Origin: Coptis chinensis
Lineage: Eukaryota; Streptophyta; Magnoliopsida; Ranunculales; Ranunculaceae
DNA length: 64,000 bases
Direction of reading: 5' to 3'
Assembly: GCA_015680905.1 (NCBI GenBank)
Contig: CM027377.1
Coordinates: forward strand, 9,386,501 to 9,450,500
The notes under the pieces are model-generated. The model saw only the letters and a list, made by a program, of their open reading frames with translations, ran no database searches and was not told the DNA's origin. The position numbers and the translations under genes are program-made. Position 1 is the stretch's first letter. Every line of letters starts with the position of its first letter. Of this stretch, positions 24,058 to 34,525 are shown in pieces.

Positions 24058-25535
24058 AAGAGGTTGAAAAGTATAAAGCCTCTAGGAAAATGGAAACAAA
24101 TGTGATAGAGAATTGGAAGAGTGACCACTTTAATGATGGTACTCATTTGGATTGTTTCAATTTCCTTAAGGTTCAGTATGAAGATCCAAATGGGCAAGTT
24201 TGATGAGCAAGTTTTCATCCTTGGAATGATTTATTTAGTTAATTATATTTTTATTATCAGTTCATGGACCGTTTACCATTAATATTGTGTTCTCTTCATA
24301 GAAAGTCTAGGTCATGATTGTCATTAATATTTTGAATTTATTTATTATGAATCTCAAGTTTTATTTTTCTTAATATATATACTTGTGTTGTGCTAGTATC
24401 AATATTTACAAATTTATTTTGTTTTATGTTTAAATGTATTGATATATAAATGGAGAAAAGTATTATGGATATATATCTAGTAGACTATACCCATAAATGA
24501 GAAAGACATTGTGCATCATATCAAACGTTGGGAGCAAGAAGCCCACTTAGACAGTCTGTATTACATGATTGTCAATTTAATGAGTCAGTTTTCCTGTCGT
24601 TAGGGGGAGAAAAGCAATGGTTGCTCTAAGAAAGACGTAAAGTAACGTGGATCACGTCCACTATCTCATTAAGGATCCAAACAATAAATGTGACTATATG
24701 AGATAAGGAGAATGATACACTTGCAAATGGTTGCAGAGAAAAATACCTAAGCATTTAATGATATGGTAAAAGTAATCATGAATGTGCTAGCCAAAATTGA
24801 TGTTCCATTTGGATAGGGTCCAAACATGGTGGCAAATGAATCTACTATATGCTAAAAGCGTGGTAGACCTATAAGATCCAAAGAGAGTGCTCCTAGGAGA
24901 GAAGAATTGAGGAACCATCTTGTCCAAATAATAGCCAGGTAATGGCTAGAGCTCCATAAACAAATAATGAAAATGTGCAAATATCCAAATTCACTTAAAT
25001 ACCTATGGTTGCCCATGGAGAGACACATGTACTTGAAAATGAAGAGATCGATCTCAATATTTCATGCATGCTCAGGTGAATTATGGGATAGGAAAACATT
25101 TGTCATGGATGACATATTTAGCTTTGGTATAACTATTGGAACATCAAAGGACAATGATGAAAAATAAATGAACCACGTGTTTCGTCGACAAAGGAAAGAT
25201 TGGCCAATCTGGAATTTGCTATTCAAGCATAATTAAACTCTTTGAAAAACGTGGTGTGGACCTATAGTAAAATCCGAGGTTGGATTCAATATAGTAGCAG
25301 CAAGTTTTGTTAGTATAAACTTGATTGGGACACCTAAGAAATTGGAGAAAACTGTTGACTATAGATTTTTGAAATGAAATGGACAAAGCACATGGTTGTG
25401 CGGAACTTGGATTTGGATAAGGATCCATTTCGACTAAAGAAAGAACAAGAGGAAGTTCTTGGTCTTAAAAATACTCTACTTGAGTGATATTGAAGCATTT
25501 ATGTATCTAGCACAATACGTACACAATATAAGACA

Positions 25536-25943
25536 TTGTATTTTCTATTAGTTTCTTATCAAGATATAATTGTGTACATACACTTAGACATTGGAATGAT
25601 GTCAAACACATTGAGATATTTTTATGGAATAACTGGTATGAAACTATTTTATTCTTATGGTTCCGCTAATGACTATGATCTAGTTGACTATGCAATTTTT
25701 AGTTATCTATCTGACCCTCAGAAGGGTCACTCTCAAACAGGTTATGTATTTCTTAGTGGTAATACTGCTATTTGTTGGCATTCCACTAAACAAACTTTAG
25801 TGACAACTTCCTCTAACCACTCTGAAATTTTAGTTCTTCATGAAACAAGTCGTGAATGTGTATGGATAAGGTTATTAATTGGGCATATTCATAGTTTTTG
25901 CCAATTACCTTCTATAACAGGTCGAGTAAGTTCGTTCCAGTGA
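25536..25943 (+). pseudogene. copia RNase H fragment
   Basis: A 135-codon open stretch. From about residue 45 it matches the copia RNase H region: YAIFSYLSDPQKGHSQTGYV, then CWHSTKQTLV, then HETSRECVWIR. The frame then shifts, and a further piece (DNLADLFTKSLPK-like) follows to about 25990. It is part of the decayed copia element. Confidence 0.85.
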
Positions 25944-26099
25944 CAACCTTGCTGATCTCTTCACTAAATCACTACCGAAACATATATTTCAAAAGCTTGT
26001 ATATGGGATCGTCATATGTGATAGTAGATAATAGAGAGAGGTGATCCCATAATATAGAGAGAGGGGATAGTAGATTAAGGAGGAGATATGTGAGCAAAT

Positions 26100-26478
26100 G
26101 AAGAGCTGAATGGCACTCCTACAATTATATAACTACCCCTTCTCAGTTTTCTTTTCTAACTCAACTAGTTGAAGACACAAAGGCTTGGCGAGGCCCTTTT
26201 TCCCCTGGTGCAATCATAGTTACAGACAGTCTCCCTGCATTGTGCACTTGTGTAGAAAGTAATCTGTTGACGACGACCCTGTAGTCTTACGCTTTAGAAC
26301 GACTTAATGAAGCTTAAATTACAGATGTTTTCCATATATACTCTGGTGGTTGGTAAACATTTTATACTCAACTCTATGACCATGGTAGACTACAACAGCT
26401 GAATTTAATGGGCCTCAGCCCCCTCATGAGATAAATGGGCTCCAACCCATATTCTTTTCCCTCTATTCCTCTGTGGTC
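26100..26478. other. Sequence between copia element and F-box copy 4
   Basis: No gene is seen. It probably holds the promoter of copy 4. No 3' LTR matching the copia 5' region could be recognised. Confidence 0.55.
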
Positions 26479-26486
26479 TAGGGTTT
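26479..26486 (+). promoter_or_regulatory. Telo-box upstream of F-box copy 4
   Basis: TAGGGTTT followed by CAAAA and an A-rich run lies 17 bp before the ATG, in the same setting as in copies 1 and 2 although the coding regions have diverged. Confidence 0.4.
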
Positions 26487-26503
26487 CAAAAAACAAAAAA
26501 AAA

Positions 26504-27072
26504 ATGAGTGATCTATTAGTGAAGAGAAAATTATGTGTGGAAAGTCTACCAAATGAAATTTGGATGTATATATTAGAAATGGGAATATCTAACTATACTT
26601 TGGGTCACATAGATGTCTGCTCATATTCAATTTGTTGCAAACATTTGAACAAATTAGCCAACCAAGACACCCTGTGGTCCACTTTACTGGACCTAAAATT
26701 TCCAGGTTCGAATCAGGATGATGGCGGTCGTACTAGTTCTAAGAAATCCCTTTACATTGACGTGCATCACAAGTACATTCACCTTCGTGCTCGAATGCGT
26801 CATTTTTCTGTAAAACTTGATCAGATGGATCAAGAAATGGACGCTATAGCTAAGCAGATTGAGGATTTTGACCCGCAACATTCACCCGAAACTCTCAATG
26901 CCAGGTGCTCATTAGTTTTTCCTTGTTTTCTCAGTTTTTATATTACACTGTTTTCACTTATCCTTTTCTGTTTGCATCATTTTTCAGGTCTGTTGCATGT
27001 CGTGACGAGTTTTCCAGGATGAAGCAGGAGCATAAGAGTATTTTAAATGGATTGACTGATATTGGTTTATGA
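26504..27072 (+). CDS. SKIP24-like F-box protein without acidic tail, copy 4 (2 exons)
   Basis: A predicted SCF substrate-recognition subunit. Exons are 26504-26904 and 26988-27072 (GCCAG|GTGCTC donor, TTTTCAG acceptor, phase 2; 83-bp intron), giving 161 residues. The F-box is at about residues 12-60 (LPNEIWMYILEMGI ... TLWSTLLDLKFP). A helical, charged region follows (about 70-155). Exon 2 matches the start of exon 2 in copy 3 (RSVACRDEFSRMKQEHKSIL against RYFVCREELAYVEQEHMDI), then stops at GL. The acidic tail found in copies 1-3 is missing from the frame, but a relic lies 90 bp downstream. The ATG at 26504 is preferred to the in-frame 26435 because the F-box begins soon after it. No break is seen. 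Confidence 0.75.
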
Positions 27073-27162
27073 ACCAGAAGATATATTTTCAGTGTTTTCA
27101 TAACTTTAGTGCCATGGTTTATGCTGATTTGGCCTTACTAGAGTTTGTAGTATGTGCTAAGT

Positions 27163-27284
27163 GATGTTGGCGAGGACATTAATGTCCTTGAAGACGATGC
27201 AGTACCAGGCAATATTAAGAAAGCTCTGAAGAGGAATTAGAAGAAAACTCGGAAGGAGAATCTGAAGAAGGCTTTGAGAATTAG
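27163..27284 (+). pseudogene. Relic of the acidic tail of F-box copy 4
   Basis: DVGEDINVLEDDAV matches DVGQDTNLLEDDAL of copy 3. It is followed by a frameshifted version of the Glu/Ser-rich stretch (GGAGAATCTGAAGAAGGCTT is shared with copy 3), ending at TAG 27284. The relic sits after the copy 4 stop codon. It shows that the ancestor had the tail and copy 4 lost it. Confidence 0.7.
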
Positions 27285-27926
27285 GATGATCAGGAATTTT
27301 GAATTTTTGACTACTTCTGTAAGTTTGGAATATCTTTTGATGCTTTGTTGTATTGTTCCCGTACATGCCCCCATTAATCATGCTGAACTCGATATTGCTT
27401 GCAGTTTTTGGTCACTGTCAAAATGAATAAATCAGTTTCTCTAATGTTCATCCTTCAGTGTTGTTAATGTGTGATTTCAATTCTCACTATTCTTACCTAT
27501 CATACAATTAACGGATGTGTCATTGTGTTTTACCACTGCGTATACATTTCCCTCTACTGTAATCGTTGTACCCTACTATCTTTGAAACTATTTTTTGATG
27601 TTTTGGAGTGAGCCTTTATGTTGATTTGGCCATACTTGAGTTTGGTAGACTAGTACATTTTGCTATATTATGTGTTCTTTTGTGTTTAATCTTGTGATAT
27701 TCTGTGTCGTAAGAATGATCCTTTGTAGTTGACAAAGGAAAAAGGGAATGAAAATCCCGTGATGTGTACTGTCCTAAGTCTTACCTCCTGACTCATAGTA
27801 CAGCATATTGCTTACTGATGTTAAAGAATATAGCTACTCAATGTCTCAATGCATATCCTGCAAAAGAAATGTCAGTACGCTCTACTATGGCTTAAACTTT
27901 CAAGTAAATTAAGTGATCTAAGGACA

Positions 27927-28829
27927 ATGAAAAAATTATGTGTGGAAAATCTACCAGATGAAATATGGATTAAAATATTAGAAATGGGAATATCCAACTC
28001 AGCTATGGGTCACAGAGATGTCTGCTCTTTTTCACTGTGTTGCAAAATATTTCAACAGATTAGCCAACCAAGACACCCTTTGGTCCACTTTACTAACCAG
28101 AAGATTTCCAAATAACAAAGATGGTGCTAGTACTACTACTGCCACTACTATTAAGAAGACCCTTTACATTGACGTGCATAAGAGATTAAGAGATACATTA
28201 GCCTTAATGCTTGAATCTGGCATTTTTCTGAAAATCCTAAAAGGTGGAAACTCGAAATTAAGCACATTGAAAAGCTAAGCGAGGAAAGTGATTTACCCGC
28301 TGTGCTCAGAGACAGGTATTCTATTTGTTTGTTTTCTGGCTGTTGTAATTTGTATAGCAAGGTGTTTTTACTTCATATTTTGATATATAAAGTGTGGAAA
28401 TATGTCAATAGTTTTGCCTTTTGTTGGATCTTTTTAAGCTTGGTTGGCTCGATTTGGGCATCGGTAAACTAACGAGCTACTTCTAGCTCGGAGTTCAGCT
28501 CGAATCTGGATTGTTCATTTAGCCATATGCGCATTTGAACATAGAAAACAAGTCGATCAAGAGCATGTTAGTAAAACTAGGGACACATTGCCAGGGTACT
28601 CGAGTATGGACTTGCCAATAAGCTATTGGGCACTCTTACTTAGCAGACAGGTTTCTAGACCCTATTCGTTTATTTTTGAACATACTGAAGCTTAACTATC
28701 TTGGCTCGACCAACATATGTGAGAAATCCTCTTTCTGTTTGCATTGTTTTTAGGTTTTCTGCAGTTCGCAAGGAGATTCTAAAGGAGCATCAAGACATTT
28801 TAAATGCGTTGAATGATATTTGTTTATGA
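27927..28829 (+). pseudogene. SKIP24-like F-box gene, copy 5, frameshifted
   Basis: Closest to copy 4. It starts MKKLCVENLPDEIWIKILEM. An extra A in TGTTGCAAAA (about 28045) shifts the frame inside the F-box; the following frame reads NRLANQDTLWSTLL as in copy 4. A second disruption lies in the middle region (about 28180-28260). The exon 1 donor (GACAG|GTATTC, ends 28315) and exon 2 (28754-28829, ending ICL stop) are still recognisable. Exon 2 has the same short tail-less end as copy 4, so the loss of the acidic tail probably preceded the copy 4/copy 5 duplication. If the extra A were an assembly error, the second break would still stand. Confidence 0.75.
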
Positions 28830-29590
28830 ATCCGAAGAATTATGAAAAAGATAATCTCAAAAGGCTCTTTGCATTATGTTGACAAGGGATTTATAACTGT
28901 TTTGTCAATGTTTGGAAATTGGAATATCTTTTGACGTTTTGGAGTAAGCCCTTTATGTACCATGGTTTATGCTGATTTGACCTTATTACTCAAGTTGTGT
29001 AGGCTACTTAATTTTACTATATGATCTAATCTTTTATGCTTGATGTTGTATGTAGTTGATGTATTAGCGAAAGAAAGAAATGCATGTTTGATTTGGATTC
29101 TGCCTAGTCTAGTTAGACTATCATAGTACAACTTGATGATGATTGCTTTACTCTCCGCTGATATCTTTTTCTACTGTCAAATGGAATCTATTTGTCACGG
29201 GATAGGAGAAAAGTCTAACATAAAGAGATTGGTATGTAAATCTTACGATGTTTGATGCTTCATATTAGAGCTTGCATTATTATGAAGGCTCTACTTGGTA
29301 TAAGTTCAAGTTTATATTGCAGAATATTTACATAGAATAGTTGATGTTAGGTTTGGTTGTGTGTTGGTTGGAAGATGGTGCACATATTGTGTGTTCATGA
29401 CATTTCAAGGCAGGCTTCCAACTGACTATGCAGCCATTCTCTTGCTGCCAAGTTTTTGGACAAGTAGACCACCCTGTAACTGGGCGAATAGGTGCAGATG
29501 TTTTGTTGCATATCCTGTATTGCTTTACTCATTCCTTTTCACCCTCTTGTATTTTGGTGCTCTAGGTTCTAGTGTTTCGAATTTTCAAGA
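28830..29590. other. 3' flank of F-box copy 5
   Basis: No gene is recognised. The segment at 28920-29000 (CCATGGTTTATGCTGATTTG) matches the 3' flank of copy 4 at 27110-27140, so the duplicated unit includes flanking DNA. Confidence 0.6.
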
Positions 29591-29762
29591 AAAATGAGTA
29601 ATCAAGATGAGATTTGGATGGAAAATATTAGATGGAGATAAAAGGCAGAATATTGATGAGGCGAAGCTGGTGCAAGTTTTGTTCAGTATTATTTTTATCT
29701 TGTTCCATGCTCTCATAGGTTTCAGTTTTTCAGGACAGAGAAATCAAGTCAAGGGACAATTA

Positions 29763-29856
29763 ATGGAAACTCTACCATCTGAAATCTGGATGAAAATATT
29801 AGAAATGGGAATGTCCGACTCACGTACGGCCATCAACAAATACAATTGTATAGCTG
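29763..29856 (+). pseudogene. F-box copy 6, N-terminal stub
   Basis: METLPSEIWMKILEMGMSDS matches the opening of the F-box in copies 3-5, then similarity ends abruptly after about 25 residues. A second stunted start lies at 29594 (MSNQDEIWMENIR), after a decayed version of the family leader sequence. There is no F-box core, middle region or exon 2. It marks the downstream end of the cluster. Confidence 0.65.
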
Positions 29857-30204
29857 TAGCTTTGTTATGTAAGTACTACGTGATTGACTGATTGTTGCCA
29901 AAGCAAGGGTAATACAACAAAATGGAGGCGAACTTACACTAGTTTTTCCAGCTTCCAAACCAGTTGATATTAGCTTATGACTGAAGATTCGTGTACATGT
30001 TGATCAATCAATTTTGATGTTCTCTGCACTTTTACCGTCTCTAACCGTTGAAGATTTTCCATTTTGAGATTTTTGAATAACCTCTTTCTAGTGACCTCTT
30101 TCAAGTTTCAATGTAACAAATTAAGGTGAACTGTCCATTAAATTTCAAAGAGAACCTAGTGAGAACTAAAAATCGTCTCTCCTGTTGTTGATACTAGATA
30201 ATTG

Positions 30205-30350
30205 CAAGCAGTGGGGGCGTGAGTGGAGGTAGAGAAGAGAGGGAGAAATGGGTTTGTGGGTGGAGAGAGAGAGAGTTAGGGCTTGGTTGAGAGGGACAGG
30301 GAGGGAAGGAAGGAGAGAGAGAAAAAGAAAGGTGAGGACAGACAGAAACC
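30205..30350. repeat. GA-rich purine tract (~145 bp)
   Basis: Long runs of GAGAGAGAG and GGGAAGGAAGG on the + strand with few pyrimidines. Such tracts are found in plant promoters and 5' leaders, but no downstream gene on either strand is evident. Confidence 0.6.
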
Positions 30351-30745
30351 AACCAATTTGGTTTTTGTCCGCATAACCCCTTTTCTGCAAAGATCATTCG
30401 CTCCGCTCACTCGATTATTCAACTTTTTTAGGAATATTTATCTAAATTTTGAGAAAGTGGGTTCGTAGTCTTCATACAAGTTCAACTGTACAGTGGCAAC
30501 AATCCTTTTAAACCACACCTAGCTCGCCCAGAAGCAATTAAGTACTTGGGCAGCCAAAGAGTAGCCGGGAGAGTATAACTAAAACCCCCAGCCCCAGCGC
30601 AATTATGTATTCCAAATTTCCAATTGAAAGGTGTTTGATGAACTTTGATCTTTGTGTTTCTTTCTGGCCATTTTCCAGGAAAATGTACATTATTTCTATA
30701 TGATTTTTTTTTCGCTAATTTTCTATGGATAGAACTAACACACAT

Positions 30746-30853
30746 GACCCAGCACAAAAAAAACCTAATAACGAGTCAAACTCTCTCTCTCCTATTTTCT
30801 CTCTCCAACAGCCCAATCACAGCAGACTTGGGATTTTTTTTTTGTGCTGGGCC
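30746..30853. mobile_element. Short inverted-repeat (MITE-like) element
   Basis: GACCCAGCACAAAAAAAACC (left) and its near-complement GGATTTTTTTTTTGTGCTGGGCC region (right) form ~20-bp inverted repeats around ~65 bp that include a CT-rich stretch. No clear target duplication is seen. Confidence 0.4.
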
Positions 30854-31763
30854 ATTCGCCCTCAATTTCTATATGATTGTTAGTATAGTAATAAGCATAG
30901 CATTGATAGGATAAGTGCGTGAATTGAAATGTGCTTTAGTAGAATTTTCTTCATTTGCATATATATATATATATCGTCATCCCTCTTTAATAGCTGTGTA
31001 AATTTCTCATATATGTCCCTGGACACTAAGAAATTGATGATGTGAAAATTATAAACAAACCATCATTTTCCCAATGAAGCAGTCTACCAAACTTCCTAGC
31101 TAGGTACCTAGTAAACTACCTTGCTTTATTTATGAAGGTGACAATGGAGCAATTTTAAGCAAACTTTCTTCACAAGTGTCTGGTGACCCTAAAGTAGTAG
31201 CCTTTTCTATTCTTCTCCTGTATAACCCAATATAAGTCTGAAATCCTCCGCTGGGAGGATCAAAGATTGTTTATCATTGGGTCGATATAAACGACTGATT
31301 AATTATGTTGTATAAGTAAGAAATATATAATCAACTGATTTTATGAACTCACATAGACCTGGTTTTTTAAACTTCGCACTATGCAGAACTTCTCACATAC
31401 AGAAACAAGTGAGAAAATAAAAAATCTGTTTGATTTTGAATTTACAACATGGCTGTCATGTATAATCCTTGATAGATCGTAGTATAAATTAAAGCCTGTA
31501 TATATTTGAATAGTGTATTCATATTTCAAAGGAATAGGATTTGGAAAATGGCTAAGAGACTAACTACTTTCCCCACAACTATCTACTTCAGATTTTTTTC
31601 AATCCTACTTTATAAATAGCTAGATTGGAGGGAAGCTTAACAGACTATCCTTTCTGGCCAAGTTTGACATTGTTCCTTGCTTCAGACTGAGGAGATCCAC
31701 TTTGAACTGTATAGTTAGCTTCCATAAAAAAATCTTGAGATAAATCTGTAGGATATTCTAAGA

Positions 31764-31864
31764 GCCAGTGGCCTTCCAATATCCATTACCGGCTGCGCGA
31801 TTCGGACGGCGTCCATTTGATAAGTACCATTGTTTCTCTCCATCACCATATCTCTTATAAAGAT
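31764..31864 (-). pseudogene. Fragment of NAC exon 2
   Basis: Nearly identical to the first part of exon 2 of the NAC gene downstream (33510-33630): the [11 protein letters not shown] region is readable on the - strand. About 25 bp are deleted between TCCATTTG and AAGTACCATTG. Similarity continues a few bases into intron 1 (CTATGGATCATTG), so this is a DNA-level duplication. Confidence 0.8.
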
Positions 31865-31948
31865 CTATGGATCATTGGTATTTTCCGTCTTCAGTTACTT
31901 CTCCTTTTCGGACAATAGTCTCTTTTCAATTTTCTCCAATCTCTCAAC

Positions 31949-32200
31949 ACCATAAAACTGACAATTTAAAAAGTGAAAATGAAAAACATAATTGGTTTTA
32001 CCTCTCTTTCTCGCTTTTTTTCTTTCTATGATTTTGTTACAAACTGGACAAGTAGTAATAGCTTTATAGGCATCACCATAAAACTGACAATTTAAAAAGT
32101 GAAAATGAAAAACATTATTGGTTTTACCTCTCTTTCTCTAGCTTTTTTTCTTTCTATGATTTTGTTACAAACTGGACAAATAGTCATGGCTTTATAGGCA
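31949..32200. repeat. 126-bp tandem duplication
   Basis: Two copies with few differences begin CACCATAAAACTGACAATTT (31949 and 32075) and end in TTTATAGGCATCA. It lies between the NAC gene and its exon fragment. No function is visible. Confidence 0.9.
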
Positions 32201-32807
32201 TCATACCAGACAATTAGAGAATCTGAAAAACTTCAGGGCAAATCACATATCATATATGTATGATCATCCGTATTGAATTGTCTTCTCATAACATGTATAA
32301 TGAGTTGTTTCCACAAAGAGATATTTCACACCAAAACCATGTGAATTTTCAAGTTTTATCATCTCGAAAACCATTATAGGTTGAAAACAAAAAAAATTAC
32401 ACAATAATTAATATTATGTTAGGGTGGTGATTTATACACTCCCCAAATTACTTACTAAACCACTTATTGTTTTGGACAAGATCTAGAACTTATAGAAGGG
32501 GTGTAGGCTAAAAAAAATCCCAATCGTCCCTCTTTTAGTACTACAGTTTTCTTGGTGCAATAATATGGTGAATTGGTGATGTCTTTAACAACCAGTTTTC
32601 ATAATTAAAAAAAAAAATAGACAGTTCATAGAAATTGACATGATCATCATGTGGGCATCACTTGGTTCTTTTTATCATCAAGAAAGAAAAATCGGAAAAG
32701 AAAAGAGATAGAAGCAATATGCAAACTAATTGAAGGACCGTATGAGTGGTCCTTACATATATAAATTAAAAGGACCTCACTGAGTTCCCCATAAGCCAAG
32801 TCTGAAC
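32201..32807. other. 3' flank of the NAC gene
   Basis: AT-rich DNA with no recognised gene. It should contain the polyadenylation region of the NAC gene (- strand), but I cannot assign a site. Confidence 0.55.
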
Positions 32808-34263
32808 TCACTGGCCTTTCACACTGTAACAACTATAGGAGTTGTTCATATAGCTCAATGCCTCATCAATGTAAGGGGCGTCAAACCCCAGGCCTTCACA
32901 CATTGTCATTATATGATATCTTCCGTCTTCATCAAAGATTGGTTCTAACTTAGTAGATTCGAAAGAAGAAATAAGATTGCCATTGGACTCTGGGGTGGAT
33001 GCTGGATTTGAATTATATGCAACATCTATAGATGGAACTTCTATGAGGTTATCACCTTTCCTGTTTCTCGACACTTTAGAAGCAGCTTTATCAATCTTTT
33101 CATCTTTCCTTTTTCTCAACACTTTAGAAGCAGCTTTATCAACCTTTTCGCCTTTCCTTTTTCTCAACACTTTAGAAGTACCTTTATCGACCTTTTGATA
33201 AATTCTACATAAAACCCAGTCGTCCAACTGTATAGAAAAAAAATGTGAATAGTGAAGTGAATTGCTTTCTTTGAGAGTGAGCAAAAAAAAATTAAACAAA
33301 GATAAAAAATTATTTGTCTTACTACCCTCATGTCATGTAATCCTGCTCTACTCCGAGGAATCTCATCATCTACTCTGTACTCGTGCATGATCCACTTTGT
33401 TTTAGCTCCTTTAGGGGCCTTCCCTACATAAAAGACCAAAACTTTCCTCTTTCCTCCTATTTTTTTGGCATCTTTGGTATTAGTTGTTGTGATATCTTTG
33501 TCAGCTCCAGTGGCCTTCCAATATCCATTGCCAGCTGCGCGATTCGGACGGCTTCCATTTGGATATTTGCGATCCCTAGGTGTGAAGAAGTACCATTGTT
33601 TCTCTCCATCACCATATCTCTTGTAAAGATCTATGGATCATTGAAAGACTAAGAATAAAGAAAGTTGCATGAAAAATAAGACTTCTAAAATTCATGGTAG
33701 CGTATAAACCTTCCACCAAAATTGACACTGCACAACATTTAAGGTAAAGCTATATAAACCGCATTCGTGTAAAGTTTGAACAATAGCACAACAACAATAA
33801 CAAAACACATTTGTTAAGAAAAATAAACCTTTTTTAGTGTGATAAAGTCAAATAACATATATAACTAACCTAAACAACTATTATCTATGAAGTTCTGAAA
33901 GTTCATACTAATAAGTGAGTTGCAATGGAAATTAATTATTGTAAAGGGTGTGCTTTAACTGAAAAAATGATCTAGAACATAACATAGACTTACTTCTACT
34001 GATTTAACTCGATAAAACTAGTATAAAATACCTGTCAAATCCTGAGGATTGTGCTTGTAAATATTTACATCTTTAATGTTATTGATTGGTAGGTTGAGAT
34101 TGGAGAGCTTGTTCATAAGATAGTGCTCTATGAGCTCGTCATCACGAGGAGCAAAGCGATACCCAGGTGGAAAAGATTGGAGAAACTCTTCATCAGCATC
34201 AATACTATTAACTTCAACAACTTCACTAGATTCAGTGGTTGGAGAACTAGTAGTTTTTCCCAT
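32808..34263 (-). CDS. NAC-domain transcription factor (3 exons)
   Basis: A sequence-specific nuclear transcription factor of the plant NAC family. On the - strand the exons are 34263-34032, 33630-33326 and 33227-32808, with GT/AG borders and matching phases, giving 318 residues. The NAC domain spans about residues 28-185: [19 protein letters not shown] (A), [10 protein letters not shown] (B), [20 protein letters not shown] (C), [10 protein letters not shown] (D) and [11 protein letters not shown] (E). The first ATG (MGKTTSSP) is at 34263; the open frame upstream has no other ATG. After the NAC domain come three tandem 16-residue basic repeats of the form K(V/I)DKxxSKVxRxRKx(E/D) (about residues 190-237), which could act as nuclear-localisation or DNA-contact segments. 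An acidic, Ser/Asn-rich C-terminus follows, probably for activation. No transmembrane segment is seen. Exact subfamily is not assigned. Confidence 0.9.
33075..33218 (-). repeat. 48-bp x3 in-frame repeat in the NAC gene
   Basis: Three tandem 48-bp units in exon 3 encode [32 protein letters not shown] and [16 protein letters not shown]. The repeat is also obvious on the + strand as CTTTCCTTTTTCTCAACACT recurring. Since 48 is a multiple of three, copy-number change keeps the frame. Confidence 0.9.
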
Positions 34264-34525
34264 ATTGGAGTATGAGTGAAACACGAAAAGAGTATATACG
34301 AAAGATATAGTTGTTTACAATAAGAGAAGGTGTGCTTACGTACACAATTGTTTTTGGTCCTTAAGTTAAGGGATTTTGATTGCCCCATTTTAACTTCTTT
34401 TTCTGTTGAGATTGAGTTGTTAAACATTGATTAGTTTTCCTAAAGAAACCGGAAGATTTTTATCAGAAACGTAAAGTTTGAGTATGACACGATTCTAGTA
34501 TCCAGGTCATTTGATCTGGAACTTG

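Larger units (their letters stand above)
22044..26030 (+). mobile_element. Ty1/copia retrotransposon, decayed and internally deleted
   Basis: Seen: a likely end of the 5' LTR (to about 22320, TTTTAACA), then a long leader with repeats (22594-22955). Next is a copia gag starting near 23174 with several breaks; open pieces lie at 23385-23657 and 23686-24057, the latter with a Gly/Arg-rich stretch. An integrase C-terminal remnant (SLGGEK type, about 24570-24700) and a linker with RGRPI (about 24860) follow. The RNase H end is at about 25640-25920 (SQTGYVFLSG, then STKQT). Most of reverse transcriptase is missing and I see no clear 3' LTR. The gag-integrase-RT/RNaseH order places it in Ty1/copia. 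Outer borders are approximate. It sits between F-box copies 3 and 4 and separates the two halves of the cluster. Confidence 0.85.
29900..31750. other. Intergenic region between the F-box cluster and the NAC locus
   Basis: Contains the purine-rich tract (30205-30350) and a small inverted-repeat element (30746-30853). A TA microsatellite sits at about 30960-30975. The short - strand frames over 30166-30397 are the Ser/Pro/Leu complement of the GA tract and are not genes. Nothing else is recognised. Confidence 0.6.

Noticed and set aside
30166..30397. Ser/Pro/Leu-rich - strand frames
   Set aside because: They are the complement of the GA-rich tract and show no codon bias or domain.
31949..32200. 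Cys-x-x-Cys (TCPVCNKI) peptide on the - strand of the 126-bp repeat
   Set aside because: Only one zinc half-site, no longer open frame or splice context; probably chance.
32977..33198. + strand frame with repeated [14 protein letters not shown]
   Set aside because: It is the antisense shadow of the NAC exon 3 repeat.
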